From NCBI GenBank assembly GCA_035575715.1, contig DATLXN010000040.1, positions 78,071-142,070 on the forward strand: DNA of 64,000 bases, in the 5' to 3' direction. The notes below the pieces were generated by a model. It did no database searches. It was not told where the DNA came from and saw only the letters and a program-made list of their open reading frames with translations. This document shows positions 25,990 to 34,143 of the stretch, in pieces (the stretch's first letter is position 1; each line of letters begins with the position of its first letter). This stretch comes from JACCSI01 sp035575715 (GTDB taxonomy: Bacteria; Acidobacteriota; Vicinamibacteria; Vicinamibacterales; UBA2999). Position numbers and translations under genes: made by a program.

Positions 25990-26502
25990 ATGACAGCAGA
26001 TCAGGCGAAAGCAGTTGCGGAGACCGTCGGACAGCAGTTGCAACACGAGTGGATGACGACGTTCAAGGTGCTGACGGCGGTTCCCGAAGCCAAGCGTGAC
26101 TACAAGCCGGACTCGAACAGCCGCAGCGCGTGGGATCTTGCGTCCCACATCGCTGGCGCCGACGTGTGGTTCCTCGACAGTGTCATCAACGGCAAGTTCG
26201 AGAACCCGAGCGATCAGGCGCCCGCGCCCAACGTCGAAGGACTCGGCAACTGGTACAAGAAAGAAATGCCCAATCGCCTCGAACGGGTGATGGCGCTCGA
26301 TGGCAACAAGCTCACACAGATCATCGAGTTCCACGGCATGAAGATGCCGGCGGCGCAGATCCTGCTGTTTACGCTGGTCCACATGGTCCACCACCGCGGC
26401 CAGCTTGCCGCCTACCTGCGTCCGATGGGCGCTAAGGTGCCCAGCATCTACGGCGGCAGTCACGACGAGCAGTGGCAGGGAGCCAAAGACGCCAACGCGT
26501 AG
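25990..26502 (+). CDS. DinB superfamily (damage-inducible-like) protein
   Basis: A 170-residue four-helix-bundle protein of the DinB/YfiT superfamily (unrelated to polymerase IV). The metal-binding histidines appear as ASHIAGADVWFL (about residue 50) and LVHMVHHRGQLAAYLR (about 125-140), the classical H...HxxxH arrangement. Family members include bacillithiol/mycothiol transferases; the substrate here is unknown. The ATG at 25990 has a purine-rich SD (AAGGGGAGAGG) 6-9 nt upstream, which rules out the longer reading. It follows ettA by 20 bp and precedes ubiD by 6 bp, so it is probably in one transcript. Confidence 0.82.
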   Translation: MTADQAKAVAETVGQQLQHEWMTTFKVLTAVPEAKRDYKPDSNSRSAWDLASHIAGADVWFLDSVINGKFENPSDQAPAPNVEGLGNWYKKEMPNRLERVMALDGNKLTQIIEFHGMKMPAAQILLFTLVHMVHHRGQLAAYLRPMGAKVPSIYGGSHDEQWQGAKDANA

Positions 26503-26508
26503 CGCTTG

Positions 26509-28314
26509 ATGTTTCCAGACCTTCGCACGTTTCTCGATCGCCTCCGCCGCGACAACGATCTCGTCGAGATCAGTGCGGCGGTGAGCCCCGATCAGGAAGC
26601 GGCAGAAATCCATCGCCGGGTCATCGCTGCGGGTGGCCCGGCACTTCTCTTTACCAACGTCCCCGGCTCCGACTTTCCCCTCGTCACCAATCTCTTTGGC
26701 ACGCCGCGACGTGCCGAACTGGCGTTTGGCGAGCGTCCGTTACGCTTGATCAAGCGGCTGGTCCAGCTCGCCGAAACCCTGTTGCCGCCGACTCCTGCCA
26801 AGCTGTGGGGCGCGCGCGATCTTGGCCTCGAACTGATCCGCGTCGGCATGCGCCGGCGGAGCAACGGGCCGGTGCTCGACGTGGTCACCACTGACGTCCG
26901 CCTCGATCGATTACCCATCGTCACCTCGTGGCCGGACGATGGTGGGCCGTTTATCACGCTGCCGTTGGTCTATACCGCGCATCCGTCCAAGTCGGGTCAC
27001 AACCTGGGCATGTATCGATTGCACGTGCACGACCGTGAATCGACCGGCATGCACTGGCAGATTGGCAAAGGTGGTGGGTTCCATTACGCCATCGCCGAGG
27101 CGCGCGGCGAGGCGCTGCCGGTGACGGTCTTTCTCGGCGGTCCACCGGCCATGATCCTGTCGGCCATTGCACCGCTCCCGGAAAACATCCCTGAGTTGAT
27201 GCTGGCCTCGTTGATCGCCGGGGAAAAGCTTGGCCAGGTTCCGGGCCCTCACGGGCACCCGCACCCCTTGATCGCGTCGGCCGAATTCGCGCTGATCGGC
27301 GAAGTCGCACCGCACACGCGCCGCGCCGAGGGGCCATTCGGCGATCACTACGGCTATTACTCGCTCCAGCACGACTATCCGGTGTTTCAAGTGCAGCGGG
27401 TCGCGCACCGTCGGGACGCGATCTATCCGGCGACCATCGTCGGCAAGCCTCGGCAGGAAGACTTTTTTATCGGCGACCTCCTCCAGGAGTTGCTGTCGCC
27501 TCTGTTCCCGCTGGTCATGCCGGCAGTGGAGCAGTTGTGGTCGTACGGCGAAACCGGCTATCACTCGCTCGGTGCCGCCGTCGTCAAACAACGCTATAAG
27601 CGCGAAGCGATGGCCAGCGCCTTTCGGATTCTTGGCGAAGGCCAGCTGTCGCTCACGAAGTTCCTGTTCCTGACCGATCAGGCCGTGGATCTCAAGGACT
27701 TCCGTGCCACGCTGGAGCATATTCTGGCGCGCACGCAACCGCAGACCGATCTCTATGTCTTGTCGAATCTGTCGATGGACACGCTCGATTACACCGGACC
27801 AACCGTTAACGAAGGGTCGAAAGGGGTATGGCTCGGGCTGGGCGATCCGGTTCGCGATCTGCCGCGTGCCTTTCAGCCCGCCACGCCACCGCCACGTGAT
27901 GTGACCGACGTGCGGGTGTTCTGCGGCGGCTGCCTGGTCGTCGGTACCGGCAGTTACGCTGAGGACCCGGATGCGCCGGCTCGTGTGGCGGCCCACGCAG
28001 CATTTAAGAATTGGCCCCTGGTTGTCGTGAGCGATGAGCCCGAGCGCGCCACGCGGAGTGTCATGAACTTTTTGTGGACCACCTTCACGCGCTTCGAACC
28101 GGCCGCCGATATTCACTCACACGATCGCCGCATCGTCCGCAACCACATTGCCTACGACCCACCGGTGGTCATCGACGCGCGCATGAAGCCGTGGTATCCC
28201 AGGGAAGTCAGCTGCCGCCCCGATATCGCGGCGCGTGTGACTGAGCGGTGGCGCGAATATTTCCCGTCGCGCAATGTCGAGATGGGTGACGCCGAACGGG
28301 GACATCTCGATTGA
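26509..28314 (+). CDS. UbiD family (prenyl-FMN) decarboxylase
   Basis: A 601-residue member of the UbiD family, which reversibly decarboxylates aromatic or unsaturated acids with prenylated FMN supplied by UbiX. Blocks visible: LRTFLDRLRRDNDLVEI at the N-terminus, MYRLHVHDRESTGMHWQIGKGGG (outline, about 165-188), PVTVFLGGPPAMIL (about 205), EFALIGEV and EGPFGDHYGYYS (about 258-285; the prFMN/Glu-Arg-Glu neighbourhood). It is longer than E. coli UbiD (about 500) because of an extended C-terminal part. No ubiX or quinone genes are nearby, so the substrate cannot be assigned; calling it ubiD of ubiquinone synthesis would be over-reading. Confidence 0.87.
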   Translation: MFPDLRTFLDRLRRDNDLVEISAAVSPDQEAAEIHRRVIAAGGPALLFTNVPGSDFPLVTNLFGTPRRAELAFGERPLRLIKRLVQLAETLLPPTPAKLWGARDLGLELIRVGMRRRSNGPVLDVVTTDVRLDRLPIVTSWPDDGGPFITLPLVYTAHPSKSGHNLGMYRLHVHDRESTGMHWQIGKGGGFHYAIAEARGEALPVTVFLGGPPAMILSAIAPLPENIPELMLASLIAGEKLGQVPGPHGHPHPLIASAEFALIGEVAPHTRRAEGPFGDHYGYYSLQHDYPVFQVQRVAHRRDAIYPATIVGKPRQEDFFIGDLLQELLSPLFPLVMPAVEQLWSYGETGYHSLGAAVVKQRYKREAMASAFRILGEGQLSLTKFLFLTDQAVDLKDFRATLEHILARTQPQTDLYVLSNLSMDTLDYTGPTVNEGSKGVWLGLGDPVRDLPRAFQPATPPPRDVTDVRVFCGGCLVVGTGSYAEDPDAPARVAAHAAFKNWPLVVVSDEPERATRSVMNFLWTTFTRFEPAADIHSHDRRIVRNHIAYDPPVVIDARMKPWYPREVSCRPDIAARVTERWREYFPSRNVEMGDAERGHLD

Positions 28315-28332
28315 GTGATTGGTCATTTGATG

Positions 28333-28408
28333 ATTGGCGATTGCCCTGCGCGATTGGTGAGGGTGATTAATTCAATCGCCAATTACCAATCGGTCAATCG
28401 CCAATATA
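28333..28408. repeat. Inverted repeat and CAATCGC heptamers before apaG
   Basis: ATTGGCGATTG (28333-28343) is perfectly complementary to CAATCGCCAAT, which is present twice (28373-28383 and 28395-28405). The left arm could therefore pair with either copy. The right side also reads as heptamers CAATCGC, CAATTAC, CAATCGG, CAATCGC, CAATATA. The second right arm ends on the first base of the apaG -10 box. It may serve as terminator for ubiD. Confidence 0.65.
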
Positions 28409-28410
28409 CT
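28405..28410 (+). promoter_or_regulatory. -10 box (TATACT) of apaG
   Basis: TATACT, five of six to the sigma-70 consensus, ends 6 nt before the GTG start of apaG, predicting a leaderless mRNA. No good -35 hexamer is seen at the right distance. Confidence 0.5.
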
Positions 28411-28416
28411 GGCTAG

Positions 28417-28800
28417 GTGGCTGTGACGACGACCAACGGAATCCGGGTGCAAGTGGCGACGATGTATATGTCTGATCGCAGCGCCCCGCGTGAGGGCAAA
28501 TTCCTCTTTGCGTACCACATCACGATCTCGAACAACGGTGACGAGACGGCGCAGTTGCTGCGGCGGCATTGGATCATCACTGACGCCGAAGGTGACGTGC
28601 AGGAAGTTCGCGGCGACGGCGTGGTCGGTGAACAACCGGTGATTCAGCCCGGCAACAGCTACGAATACACCAGCTACTGCGACCTGAAAACGAACGTCGG
28701 GACGATGCAGGGCAGCTACACCATGGTTCGCGCAGGCGGCGAAACGTTCGACGCGCAGATTGCCCCCTTCACGTTGGCGGTTCCCAACGCGCTGAACTAA
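28417..28800 (+). CDS. apaG: ApaG domain protein
   Basis: A 127-residue ApaG, a small FNIII-like beta-sandwich protein associated genetically with Co2+/Mg2+ efflux and AppppA metabolism; its exact activity is unsettled. Signature blocks: FLFAYHITISNNGDETAQLLRRHWIITDAEG (outline, about 28-58), VRGDGVVGEQPVIQPG (about 63-78; the conserved GVVGEQP loop) and EYTSYCDLKTNVGTMQGSY (about 83-101). The GTG start is fixed by the -10 box 6 nt upstream. Its TAA stop overlaps the ABC exporter start (TAATG), so the two are translationally coupled. Confidence 0.93.
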   Translation: MAVTTTNGIRVQVATMYMSDRSAPREGKFLFAYHITISNNGDETAQLLRRHWIITDAEGDVQEVRGDGVVGEQPVIQPGNSYEYTSYCDLKTNVGTMQGSYTMVRAGGETFDAQIAPFTLAVPNALN

Positions 28801-30725
28801 TGGCACTGATGCGTTCGGCGGCACCGAGCATGAGGAGCGCTGAGCGGTCCTCGTCGCGTGGCGGATCCGCGCACCGCTCGGCTGACGACGCGGCTGGCAA
28901 GAAAAAAGTCTCAGCGTCGGCGGCATGGCGTGAAGCGCGCGAACTGATCCACGTCCACCGTAAGCGGCTGACCATCGGGCTGATTCTGATGTTGATCAGT
29001 CGATTGGCCGGGCTGGTGCTGCCGGCGTCATCCAAATATCTCGTCGACGAAGTGATCGGCAAAGGCCGCCACGACCTGCTGATGCCGATTGCCATTGCCG
29101 GCGGCGTGGCCACGGCCATTCAGGCGGTGACCTCGTTCGCCAATTCACAACTGCTCGGTGTCGCGGCGCAGCGGGCGATTACCGAGATGCGGAAGCGGGT
29201 CCAGGCGCGGGTCATGCGTTTGCCCGTGCGCTACTTCGATTCGACGCAGAGCGGCGTACTGCTGTCGCGGATCATGAGCGACGCGGAAGGCATCCGCAAT
29301 CTGGTCGGCAGCGGCCTGGTGCAATTGGTCGGCGGCGCCGTGACCGCCGTCATCGGCCTTGGCGTATTGCTCTATATCAACTGGCAACTGACCATCGTCA
29401 CGATCATCGTCCTGGTGCTGTTTGGTGTCGGGATGGCCTATGCGTTTCGCACCTTGCGGCCACTGTTTCGCGAGCGCGGCAAGATCAACGCGGAAGTCAC
29501 CGGCCGCCTGACCGAAGCGCTCGGCGGCATTCGAGTCGTTAAGAGCTACACCGCCGAAAAACGCGAAGAAATTGTCTTTGCGCAGGGGGCGCACCGGCTG
29601 TTTCGCAACGTCGCCAAGTCGATGACTGGTGTGTCGGCGACGACGTCCGGCAGCACGGTGATCATCGGCATCGTTGGGGTCCTGATGATTTGGCTGGGGG
29701 GCCGCGACATCCTTGCCGGCAAGATGACGCTCGGCGATTTCATCATGTACATCTTTTTCGTCGGCCTGGTGGCTGCGCCGATGGTCTCGATCGCCTCGAT
29801 CGGGACGCAGATCACCGAGGCGTTCGCCGGCCTCGATCGCATCCGCGAAATCATGGAGACCGATACCGAGGACGACATGGACGCGGACAAGGCGCCGCTC
29901 GACGCGATTCGCGGCGACATCGCCTTCGAGGACGTCTGGTTTGAATACAACGATGATCGTCCGGTGTTGCGCGGCGTCAGCTTCCACGCACCGCCTGGAA
30001 CGACCACCGCGCTGGTCGGATCGAGCGGCTCTGGCAAGAGCACATTGATCAGTCTGGTGATGGCCTTCAATCGTCCGCTCAAGGGCCGCATCCTGATTGA
30101 CGGTCGGGACCTGGCGACCATTCCACTGCGCGATTACCGCGAGCAGCTGGCTTCGGTGCTGCAGGAAAACTTTCTGTTCGATGGCACCATCGCCCAGAAC
30201 ATCGGTTACGCGAATCCGACGGCAACCATCGACGAGATCAAACGCGCGGCGCAGGTCGCGCACTGTGAAGAGTTCATCCTGGGCTTTCCGACGGGCTACG
30301 AGACGATCGTCGGCGAGCGGGGCATCAAGTTGTCCGGCGGGCAGCGGCAGCGTGTGTCGATCGCCCGCGCCATTCTGGCTGACCCGCGCGTGTTGATCCT
30401 GGATGAGGCGACGTCGAGCTTGGACTCGGAAAGCGAAGAAATGATTCAGGACGGGTTGCGCTCGTTGCGCGCCGGCCGGACGACGTTTGTGATCGCGCAT
30501 CGGCTATCGACCATCCGCAGCGCCGACCAGATCCTGGTGCTTGAACACGGCGAGATCGTCGAACGTGGCAACCATGCGGAGCTGATCGCGCTTGATGGCC
30601 GTTACCGTCAGCTCCACGACAAGCAATACCAAATCGAGGCAGACCGGTTTATCAACCCGGGCGAAGACCACACGCCGGAACCGGACAAGAAGATCTCATC
30701 GAAGCCGGTGTCGTCGCAGTTATAG
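28800..30725 (+). CDS. ABC-type exporter, fused membrane and ATPase domains (MsbA/ABCB type)
   Basis: A 641-residue half-transporter. After a basic, unstructured N-terminal extension (about 45 residues) come six TM segments (about 60-340). The nucleotide-binding domain follows: Walker A GSSGSGKST (about 406), Q-loop QENFLFDGT, signature LSGGQRQR (about 510), Walker B VLILDEATSSLD (about 527) and H-loop IAHRLSTI. It would act as a homodimer exporting lipid or a hydrophobic compound. The sequence does not say whether it is MsbA proper. It is coupled to apaG by a TAATG overlap. Confidence 0.88.
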   Translation: MALMRSAAPSMRSAERSSSRGGSAHRSADDAAGKKKVSASAAWREARELIHVHRKRLTIGLILMLISRLAGLVLPASSKYLVDEVIGKGRHDLLMPIAIAGGVATAIQAVTSFANSQLLGVAAQRAITEMRKRVQARVMRLPVRYFDSTQSGVLLSRIMSDAEGIRNLVGSGLVQLVGGAVTAVIGLGVLLYINWQLTIVTIIVLVLFGVGMAYAFRTLRPLFRERGKINAEVTGRLTEALGGIRVVKSYTAEKREEIVFAQGAHRLFRNVAKSMTGVSATTSGSTVIIGIVGVLMIWLGGRDILAGKMTLGDFIMYIFFVGLVAAPMVSIASIGTQITEAFAGLDRIREIMETDTEDDMDADKAPLDAIRGDIAFEDVWFEYNDDRPVLRGVSFHAPPGTTTALVGSSGSGKSTLISLVMAFNRPLKGRILIDGRDLATIPLRDYREQLASVLQENFLFDGTIAQNIGYANPTATIDEIKRAAQVAHCEEFILGFPTGYETIVGERGIKLSGGQRQRVSIARAILADPRVLILDEATSSLDSESEEMIQDGLRSLRAGRTTFVIAHRLSTIRSADQILVLEHGEIVERGNHAELIALDGRYRQLHDKQYQIEADRFINPGEDHTPEPDKKISSKPVSSQL

Positions 30726-30782
30726 ACGACAGCCGCCAATCTGGAGCTGTCACTCACAGTGGCCAGTTCACGGGAGATGCGC

Positions 30783-31052
30783 ATGTGCCGAAACATCAAA
30801 ACACTAGCGAACTTCGCGCCGCCGGCAACCGACGACGAGGTGCGCGCGTCGGCACTGCAGTTTGTCCGCAAGTTGAGCGGGACGACCAAGCCGTCGAAGG
30901 CTAATGAGGCGGTGTTCACGCAGGCGGTAGACGAGGTCACAGCGGCGGCGCATCGGCTGCTCGAGTCGCTGAAGATCAACGCGCCGCCGAAGAATCGTGA
31001 GGAGGAGGCGAAGAAGGCGAGGGAGCGGTCGGCGCAGCGGTTTGCGTCGTAG
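30783..31052 (+). CDS. DUF2277 domain-containing protein
   Basis: An 89-residue small cytosolic protein of the DUF2277 family (MCRNIKTLANFAPPATDDEV... QFVRKLSGTTKPSKANEAVF). The family is widespread in actinobacteria and acidobacteria; its function is unknown. The ATG at 30783 gives the invariant MCRNIK start and has GGGAG 6 nt upstream. An in-frame ATG at 30777 is too close to the SD. It is a single gene in a 57-bp/91-bp spaced setting. Confidence 0.85.
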   Translation: MCRNIKTLANFAPPATDDEVRASALQFVRKLSGTTKPSKANEAVFTQAVDEVTAAAHRLLESLKINAPPKNREEEAKKARERSAQRFAS

Positions 31053-31120
31053 CCGGTGGCCGGTAGCGTGGCGCGCGTCGAGCGGGCGCGTGACGTGGAA
31101 CCTTTGCGCCGTTCGTGCAG

Positions 31121-31154
31121 TATTCTTCTGATGGACACGCCCAGTGGACACTAG
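31121..31154 (+). promoter_or_regulatory. TATTCT box and seven-codon upstream ORF overlapping the TerB-like gene start
   Basis: TATTCT (31121-31126) ends 4 nt before ATG 31131, which opens a seven-codon frame ending in TAG at 31152-31154. The GTG of the TerB-like gene (31144) lies inside this mini-ORF in another frame. TGGACAC occurs at both 31132 and 31145, so a small duplication may have shifted the original ATG start out of frame. Confidence 0.35.
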
Positions 31155-31830
31155 CCAGATTCTCTCAATCTTCCTCAGAGGCGCGCTCGGCTCACGCGGG
31201 CGGAAGCGTGCGCGCAAGGCGGCGCGGTTCCTCGGTGGCCGGAGCGGATTTGTGACCGCCAGTACGGTGCTCGGCGCCGCCGGCGTGGCGTGGGGCATTT
31301 ACGACAGCCTGCAGAACAAAGGCACAGGGGCCGCACCGCCAAGCTCCCCGAGCGCCGGCGGGTTCGGGTCTTCCACTGGTGGAGTGCTACCGCCACCGTT
31401 ACCCGGCGCTGCGCCGCGGTCGGTCGATGCCGCCGACGACCGTGGCTTTCCGGCCGAGGTCCTCCGCGTCATTCGCCTGGCCGTCTCCGCCGCGCGCGCC
31501 GACGGTGCGTTGCTGCCGGCGGAACGCGCCCTGATCCTCAGTCATGCGCGCGAAGCCGGCGTCGAATCGATCGTCGACGATGAACTGGCCGCACCGCGGC
31601 CGCTGACCGAGATCGTCACCGGCGTCACGGACGGGCAAGCGAAGCGTGACCTCTACGTGCTCGCCTTCACCATCGTCCGCGCCGACGATACGGTCTCTGG
31701 CGCCGAACGCGTCTATCTCGCGCAGCTGGCTCACCAACTCGGGCTCGACGCGGGCACCACCGCGCAACTCGAAACCGAGACCGCCGCGTCGATCGACGCC
31801 CAACCCGACGCGGCGGCGCCGCCGCCCTGA
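31144..31830 (+). CDS. TerB-like/DUF533 protein
   Basis: A 228-residue protein. The N-terminal part is basic (SRGRKRARKAARFLGG) with a short hydrophobic TASTVLGAAGVAWGIYDSL. A Gly/Pro/Ser-rich linker (about 60-90) leads to a C-terminal all-helical TerB-like domain (about 100-220; LRVIRLAVSAARADGALLPAERALIL, DDTVSGAERVYLAQLAHQLGL). The two acidic repeats (ARADGALLPAE, VRADDTVSGAE) are the metal-binding-like motifs of TerB. It is related to YebE/DUF533; its function is unknown. The start GTG at 31144 is uncertain because an out-of-frame ATG lies 13 nt upstream. Confidence 0.78.
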   Translation: MDTSQILSIFLRGALGSRGRKRARKAARFLGGRSGFVTASTVLGAAGVAWGIYDSLQNKGTGAAPPSSPSAGGFGSSTGGVLPPPLPGAAPRSVDAADDRGFPAEVLRVIRLAVSAARADGALLPAERALILSHAREAGVESIVDDELAAPRPLTEIVTGVTDGQAKRDLYVLAFTIVRADDTVSGAERVYLAQLAHQLGLDAGTTAQLETETAASIDAQPDAAAPPP

Positions 31831-31851
31831 TCGCGCCAGACGGCGCGCGTC

Positions 31852-31886
31852 AAAAGACGAAAGACAAAAGACAAAAGACGAAACAC
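31852..31886. repeat. Heptamer tandem repeat (AAAAGAC)
   Basis: AAAAGAC, GAAAGAC, AAAAGAC, AAAAGAC, GAAACAC: five 7-bp units, followed by a T-rich stretch of roughly complementary character (CTTTTGC, TTTCGAC). It lies between the TerB-like and AIM24 genes and may fold as a hairpin/terminator. Confidence 0.8.
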
Positions 31887-31949
31887 GAATCTTTTGCTTT
31901 CGACTTTTTCCTTTCGCTTTTTCATTCAGTCACCCCTCAGGAGCGTGTG

Positions 31950-32996
31950 ATGTACGGATCGCAGCAGTGGTACATGGCCATCGGCGGCCACCAGGTCGGG
32001 CCGGTGACGCAGGATGAAATCATCTCCAACCTGCGCAACGGCAGTGTCGATGCCGAGACGCTGGTCTTCACGGCTGGCATGGCCAACTGGCAGAAGATCA
32101 GGGAGGTCGCCGCATTTGCGCCGTTTGTCAGCGGCGGTTCGGCCGCACCCGGCAGCGTGCCACCGCCGCCCGCCGCGCCGGGCCGGCGTGCGCACGACAT
32201 CGACTTCGTCATCCACGGCAACGAGATGCAGTTTGTCGAAGTCGAACTGGATCCCGGCGAAGCGGCGATCGCCGAGGCCGGCGTCATGATGTACATGACC
32301 AACGGCATCCAGCTCGAAACGATCTTCGGTGACGGCTCGCAACAGCAGGGCGGTGGTGGTGGCGGCGTGTTGAATGCGCTGGTCGGTGCCGGCAAGCGTC
32401 TGCTGACCGGTGAGAGTCTGTTCATGACCGTGTTCACCAACTCCGGTCAGGGCAAACACCGCGTCGCCTTTGGCGCGCCGTATCCGGGCAAGATCATCGC
32501 GATGGATCTCAAGGCGCTCGGCGGCCAATTGATCTGTCAGAAGGACTCGTTCCTGTGCGCCGCGCGTGGCGTCTCGGTGGGCATTGCGTTCCAGCGCAAA
32601 ATCGGTGTCGGATTGTTCGGCGGTGAAGGCTTCATCATGCAGAAGCTCGAGGGCGACGGCTTGTGCTTCGTGCACGCTGGCGGCACCATTCACCATCTCG
32701 ACCTCGCGCCAGGTGAGTCGTTGCGTGTCGACACTGGATGCCTGGTCGCCCTGCAGCCGAGCGTCAGCTACGACATTCAATTTGTCGGCAAGATCAAAAC
32801 CGCGTTGTTCGGCGGGGAAGGCATCTTCTTTGCCGCCCTCCAAGGCCCGGGGCGCGTCTGGTTGCAGTCACTCCCACTCAGCAGGATGGCCGATCGGATT
32901 TACAAGGCCGCGCCGCAGAGTGGCGGCCGCCGCAGTGAAGAAGGCTCGATTCTCGATCGCGTCGGCGGGCTGGGCGATCTGATTGACGGGCGGTAG
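31950..32996 (+). CDS. AIM24 (TIGR00266) family protein with N-terminal GYF_2 domain
   Basis: A 348-residue cytosolic protein. The GYF_2 domain occupies residues about 5-55 (WYMAIGGHQVGPVTQDEI, NLRNGSVDAETLVF, WQKI). A Pro-rich linker is followed by the AIM24/TIGR00266 beta-helical domain (about 80-320; LDPGEAAIAEAGVMMYMTNG, HRVAFGAPYPGKIIAMDL, GEGFIMQKLEGDGLCFVHAGG). The family is widespread without a proven biochemical role; GYF_2 suggests binding of proline-rich or membrane partners. The ATG at 31950 has CAGGAG 6 nt upstream. The TAG stop is supplied by a repeat tag (GGTAGGACC). Confidence 0.87.
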   Translation: MYGSQQWYMAIGGHQVGPVTQDEIISNLRNGSVDAETLVFTAGMANWQKIREVAAFAPFVSGGSAAPGSVPPPPAAPGRRAHDIDFVIHGNEMQFVEVELDPGEAAIAEAGVMMYMTNGIQLETIFGDGSQQQGGGGGGVLNALVGAGKRLLTGESLFMTVFTNSGQGKHRVAFGAPYPGKIIAMDLKALGGQLICQKDSFLCAARGVSVGIAFQRKIGVGLFGGEGFIMQKLEGDGLCFVHAGGTIHHLDLAPGESLRVDTGCLVALQPSVSYDIQFVGKIKTALFGGEGIFFAALQGPGRVWLQSLPLSRMADRIYKAAPQSGGRRSEEGSILDRVGGLGDLIDGR

Positions 32997-33151
32997 GACC
33001 CGCCTTCGGCCGGTGGGACCGCTGCGCGGTCGGACCCGCGACGCTTCGCGCGCGGGTGGGACCACTCGCTCCGCTCGTGGTGGAGGAAGCCAATCTGCGT
33101 CATGTCCGACCGCCCCAAGGGCGGTCCTGCCGGGCAGCGCCCGGTCTTCGC
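32993..33151. repeat. Tag-plus-stem-loop array after the AIM24 gene, ending in a conserved 19-mer
   Basis: It begins with GGTAGGACC, whose TAG is the AIM24 stop. Tags GGTGGGACC, GTCGGACC and GGTGGGACC follow, alternating with hairpin inserts (CGCCTTCGGCCG, CGCTGCGCGG, ACTCGCTCCGCTCGT). The right part is in the opposite orientation: GACCGCCCCAAGGGCGGTC, a GGTCCTGCC tag, and a 19-mer at 33133-33151 (minus strand GCGAAGACCGGGCGCTGCC) that recurs at 58997 and 62314. No gene lies in the 172-bp spacer. Confidence 0.72.
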
Positions 33152-33156
33152 TGATG

Positions 33157-33162
33157 TACCAT
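33157..33162 (+). promoter_or_regulatory. -10 box (TACCAT) of the MBL hydrolase
   Basis: TACCAT ends 6 nt before the ATG at 33169 and selects that codon over ATG 33154. It predicts a leaderless mRNA and lies directly beside the end of the repeat array. Confidence 0.4.
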
Positions 33163-33168
33163 TCGGCC

Positions 33169-34143
33169 ATGCTTCGCACAGTCATCCTGTTCGCCGTCGT
33201 GGCCATGGCATCCGCGGCCACCGCACAACCGCGCACCGCCTTCCCGGATAAGCGCGGCCATCAAAAGTCCGAGTTCCCACGCGTCGTCAAAATCGCGGAA
33301 AACGTCTACGGTTATGAGGACTTCCACAATGCCGGGATGACCACGGTCAGCATGTTCGTCGTCGGCCGCGACGGCGTGATGCTGGTCGACGGCCAGGGCA
33401 GCGTCGGCGCCACACAAAAGCTGGTCGACGCGATCGCGACGACCGCGCGTCTGCCGATCAAGTGGTACGTGGTCGGCTCAGACCACGGCGATCACACCGC
33501 CGGCAACTCGGTGTTGCCCGCAGGGATCACCTATATCGTGCATCCGACGTCGCGTGCGCAGTTGGAGCGCGATGCGGCCACCGCCAAGGGGGCGAATGAA
33601 AAGGCAGCGGCCGAAGCCGCGGCCAAAGGCACCCCGGCACCGGCGCCCCGCACGGTTGTTGTGCCTCCAGTCGCGATGACCGGCGACCAGCAGGTCATTG
33701 ATGTCGGCGGCATCGAGGCGCAGGTCCTATTTCTCGGTCGCGCCCATACCGGTGGCGATCTGATGGTCTACCTGCCCAAGCATAAAATTCTCTTCATGAG
33801 TGAGGCCTACCTCAATCGCGTGTTCCCGGCGACGCGCTCCGCGTATCCGTCGGAGTGGGTCAAGACCATCGACCGCGCGCTGGCCATGGACGTCGACATC
33901 TACGTGCCAGGTCATGGCTTCATCGAGCAGGCCAAGGCGTCACGCGAAGAACTGGTTGAGTATCAGAAGGCGCTCAAATCCGTGATCGGCGAAGTGACCC
34001 GTTTACACAAGGCCGGTCTGTCCGTGGAAGAGGCGCGCAAGCAAGCGAACTGGGGCGTGTACAAGGAATGGATGCTGGCCGACCAGCAGGACATCACCGC
34101 CATTCGGAAAATCTACGAAGAAATCGAAGGCACACTGAAATGA
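33169..34143 (+). CDS. Exported MBL-fold hydrolase with altered first metal ligand
   Basis: A 324-residue metallo-beta-lactamase-fold protein with a signal peptide (MLRTVILFAVVAMASAATAQ). It is of the kind related to quinoprotein relay/B-class lactamase-like hydrolases (VYGYEDFHNAGMTTVSMFVVGRDGVMLVD). The zinc motif reads GSDHGDHTAGN: the usual first His of HxHxDH is Ser, while HGDH is kept. Other ligands visible are LGRAHTGGDLMVYLP (about residue 190), FMSEAYL (the acidic bridging position is Glu), and YVPGHGF (about 248). Activity with one zinc is possible. It is coupled to DUF6526 by an ATGA overlap. Confidence 0.83.
   Translation: MLRTVILFAVVAMASAATAQPRTAFPDKRGHQKSEFPRVVKIAENVYGYEDFHNAGMTTVSMFVVGRDGVMLVDGQGSVGATQKLVDAIATTARLPIKWYVVGSDHGDHTAGNSVLPAGITYIVHPTSRAQLERDAATAKGANEKAAAEAAAKGTPAPAPRTVVVPPVAMTGDQQVIDVGGIEAQVLFLGRAHTGGDLMVYLPKHKILFMSEAYLNRVFPATRSAYPSEWVKTIDRALAMDVDIYVPGHGFIEQAKASREELVEYQKALKSVIGEVTRLHKAGLSVEEARKQANWGVYKEWMLADQQDITAIRKIYEEIEGTLK

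Noticed and set aside
25990..26502. Calling this gene a second DNA polymerase IV because of the DinB name
   Set aside because: It belongs to the four-helix DinB/YfiT metal-binding superfamily, not to Y-family polymerases.
26509..28314. Assigning the UbiD-family gene to ubiquinone synthesis
   Set aside because: No ubiX or other quinone genes nearby, and the family acts on many substrates.
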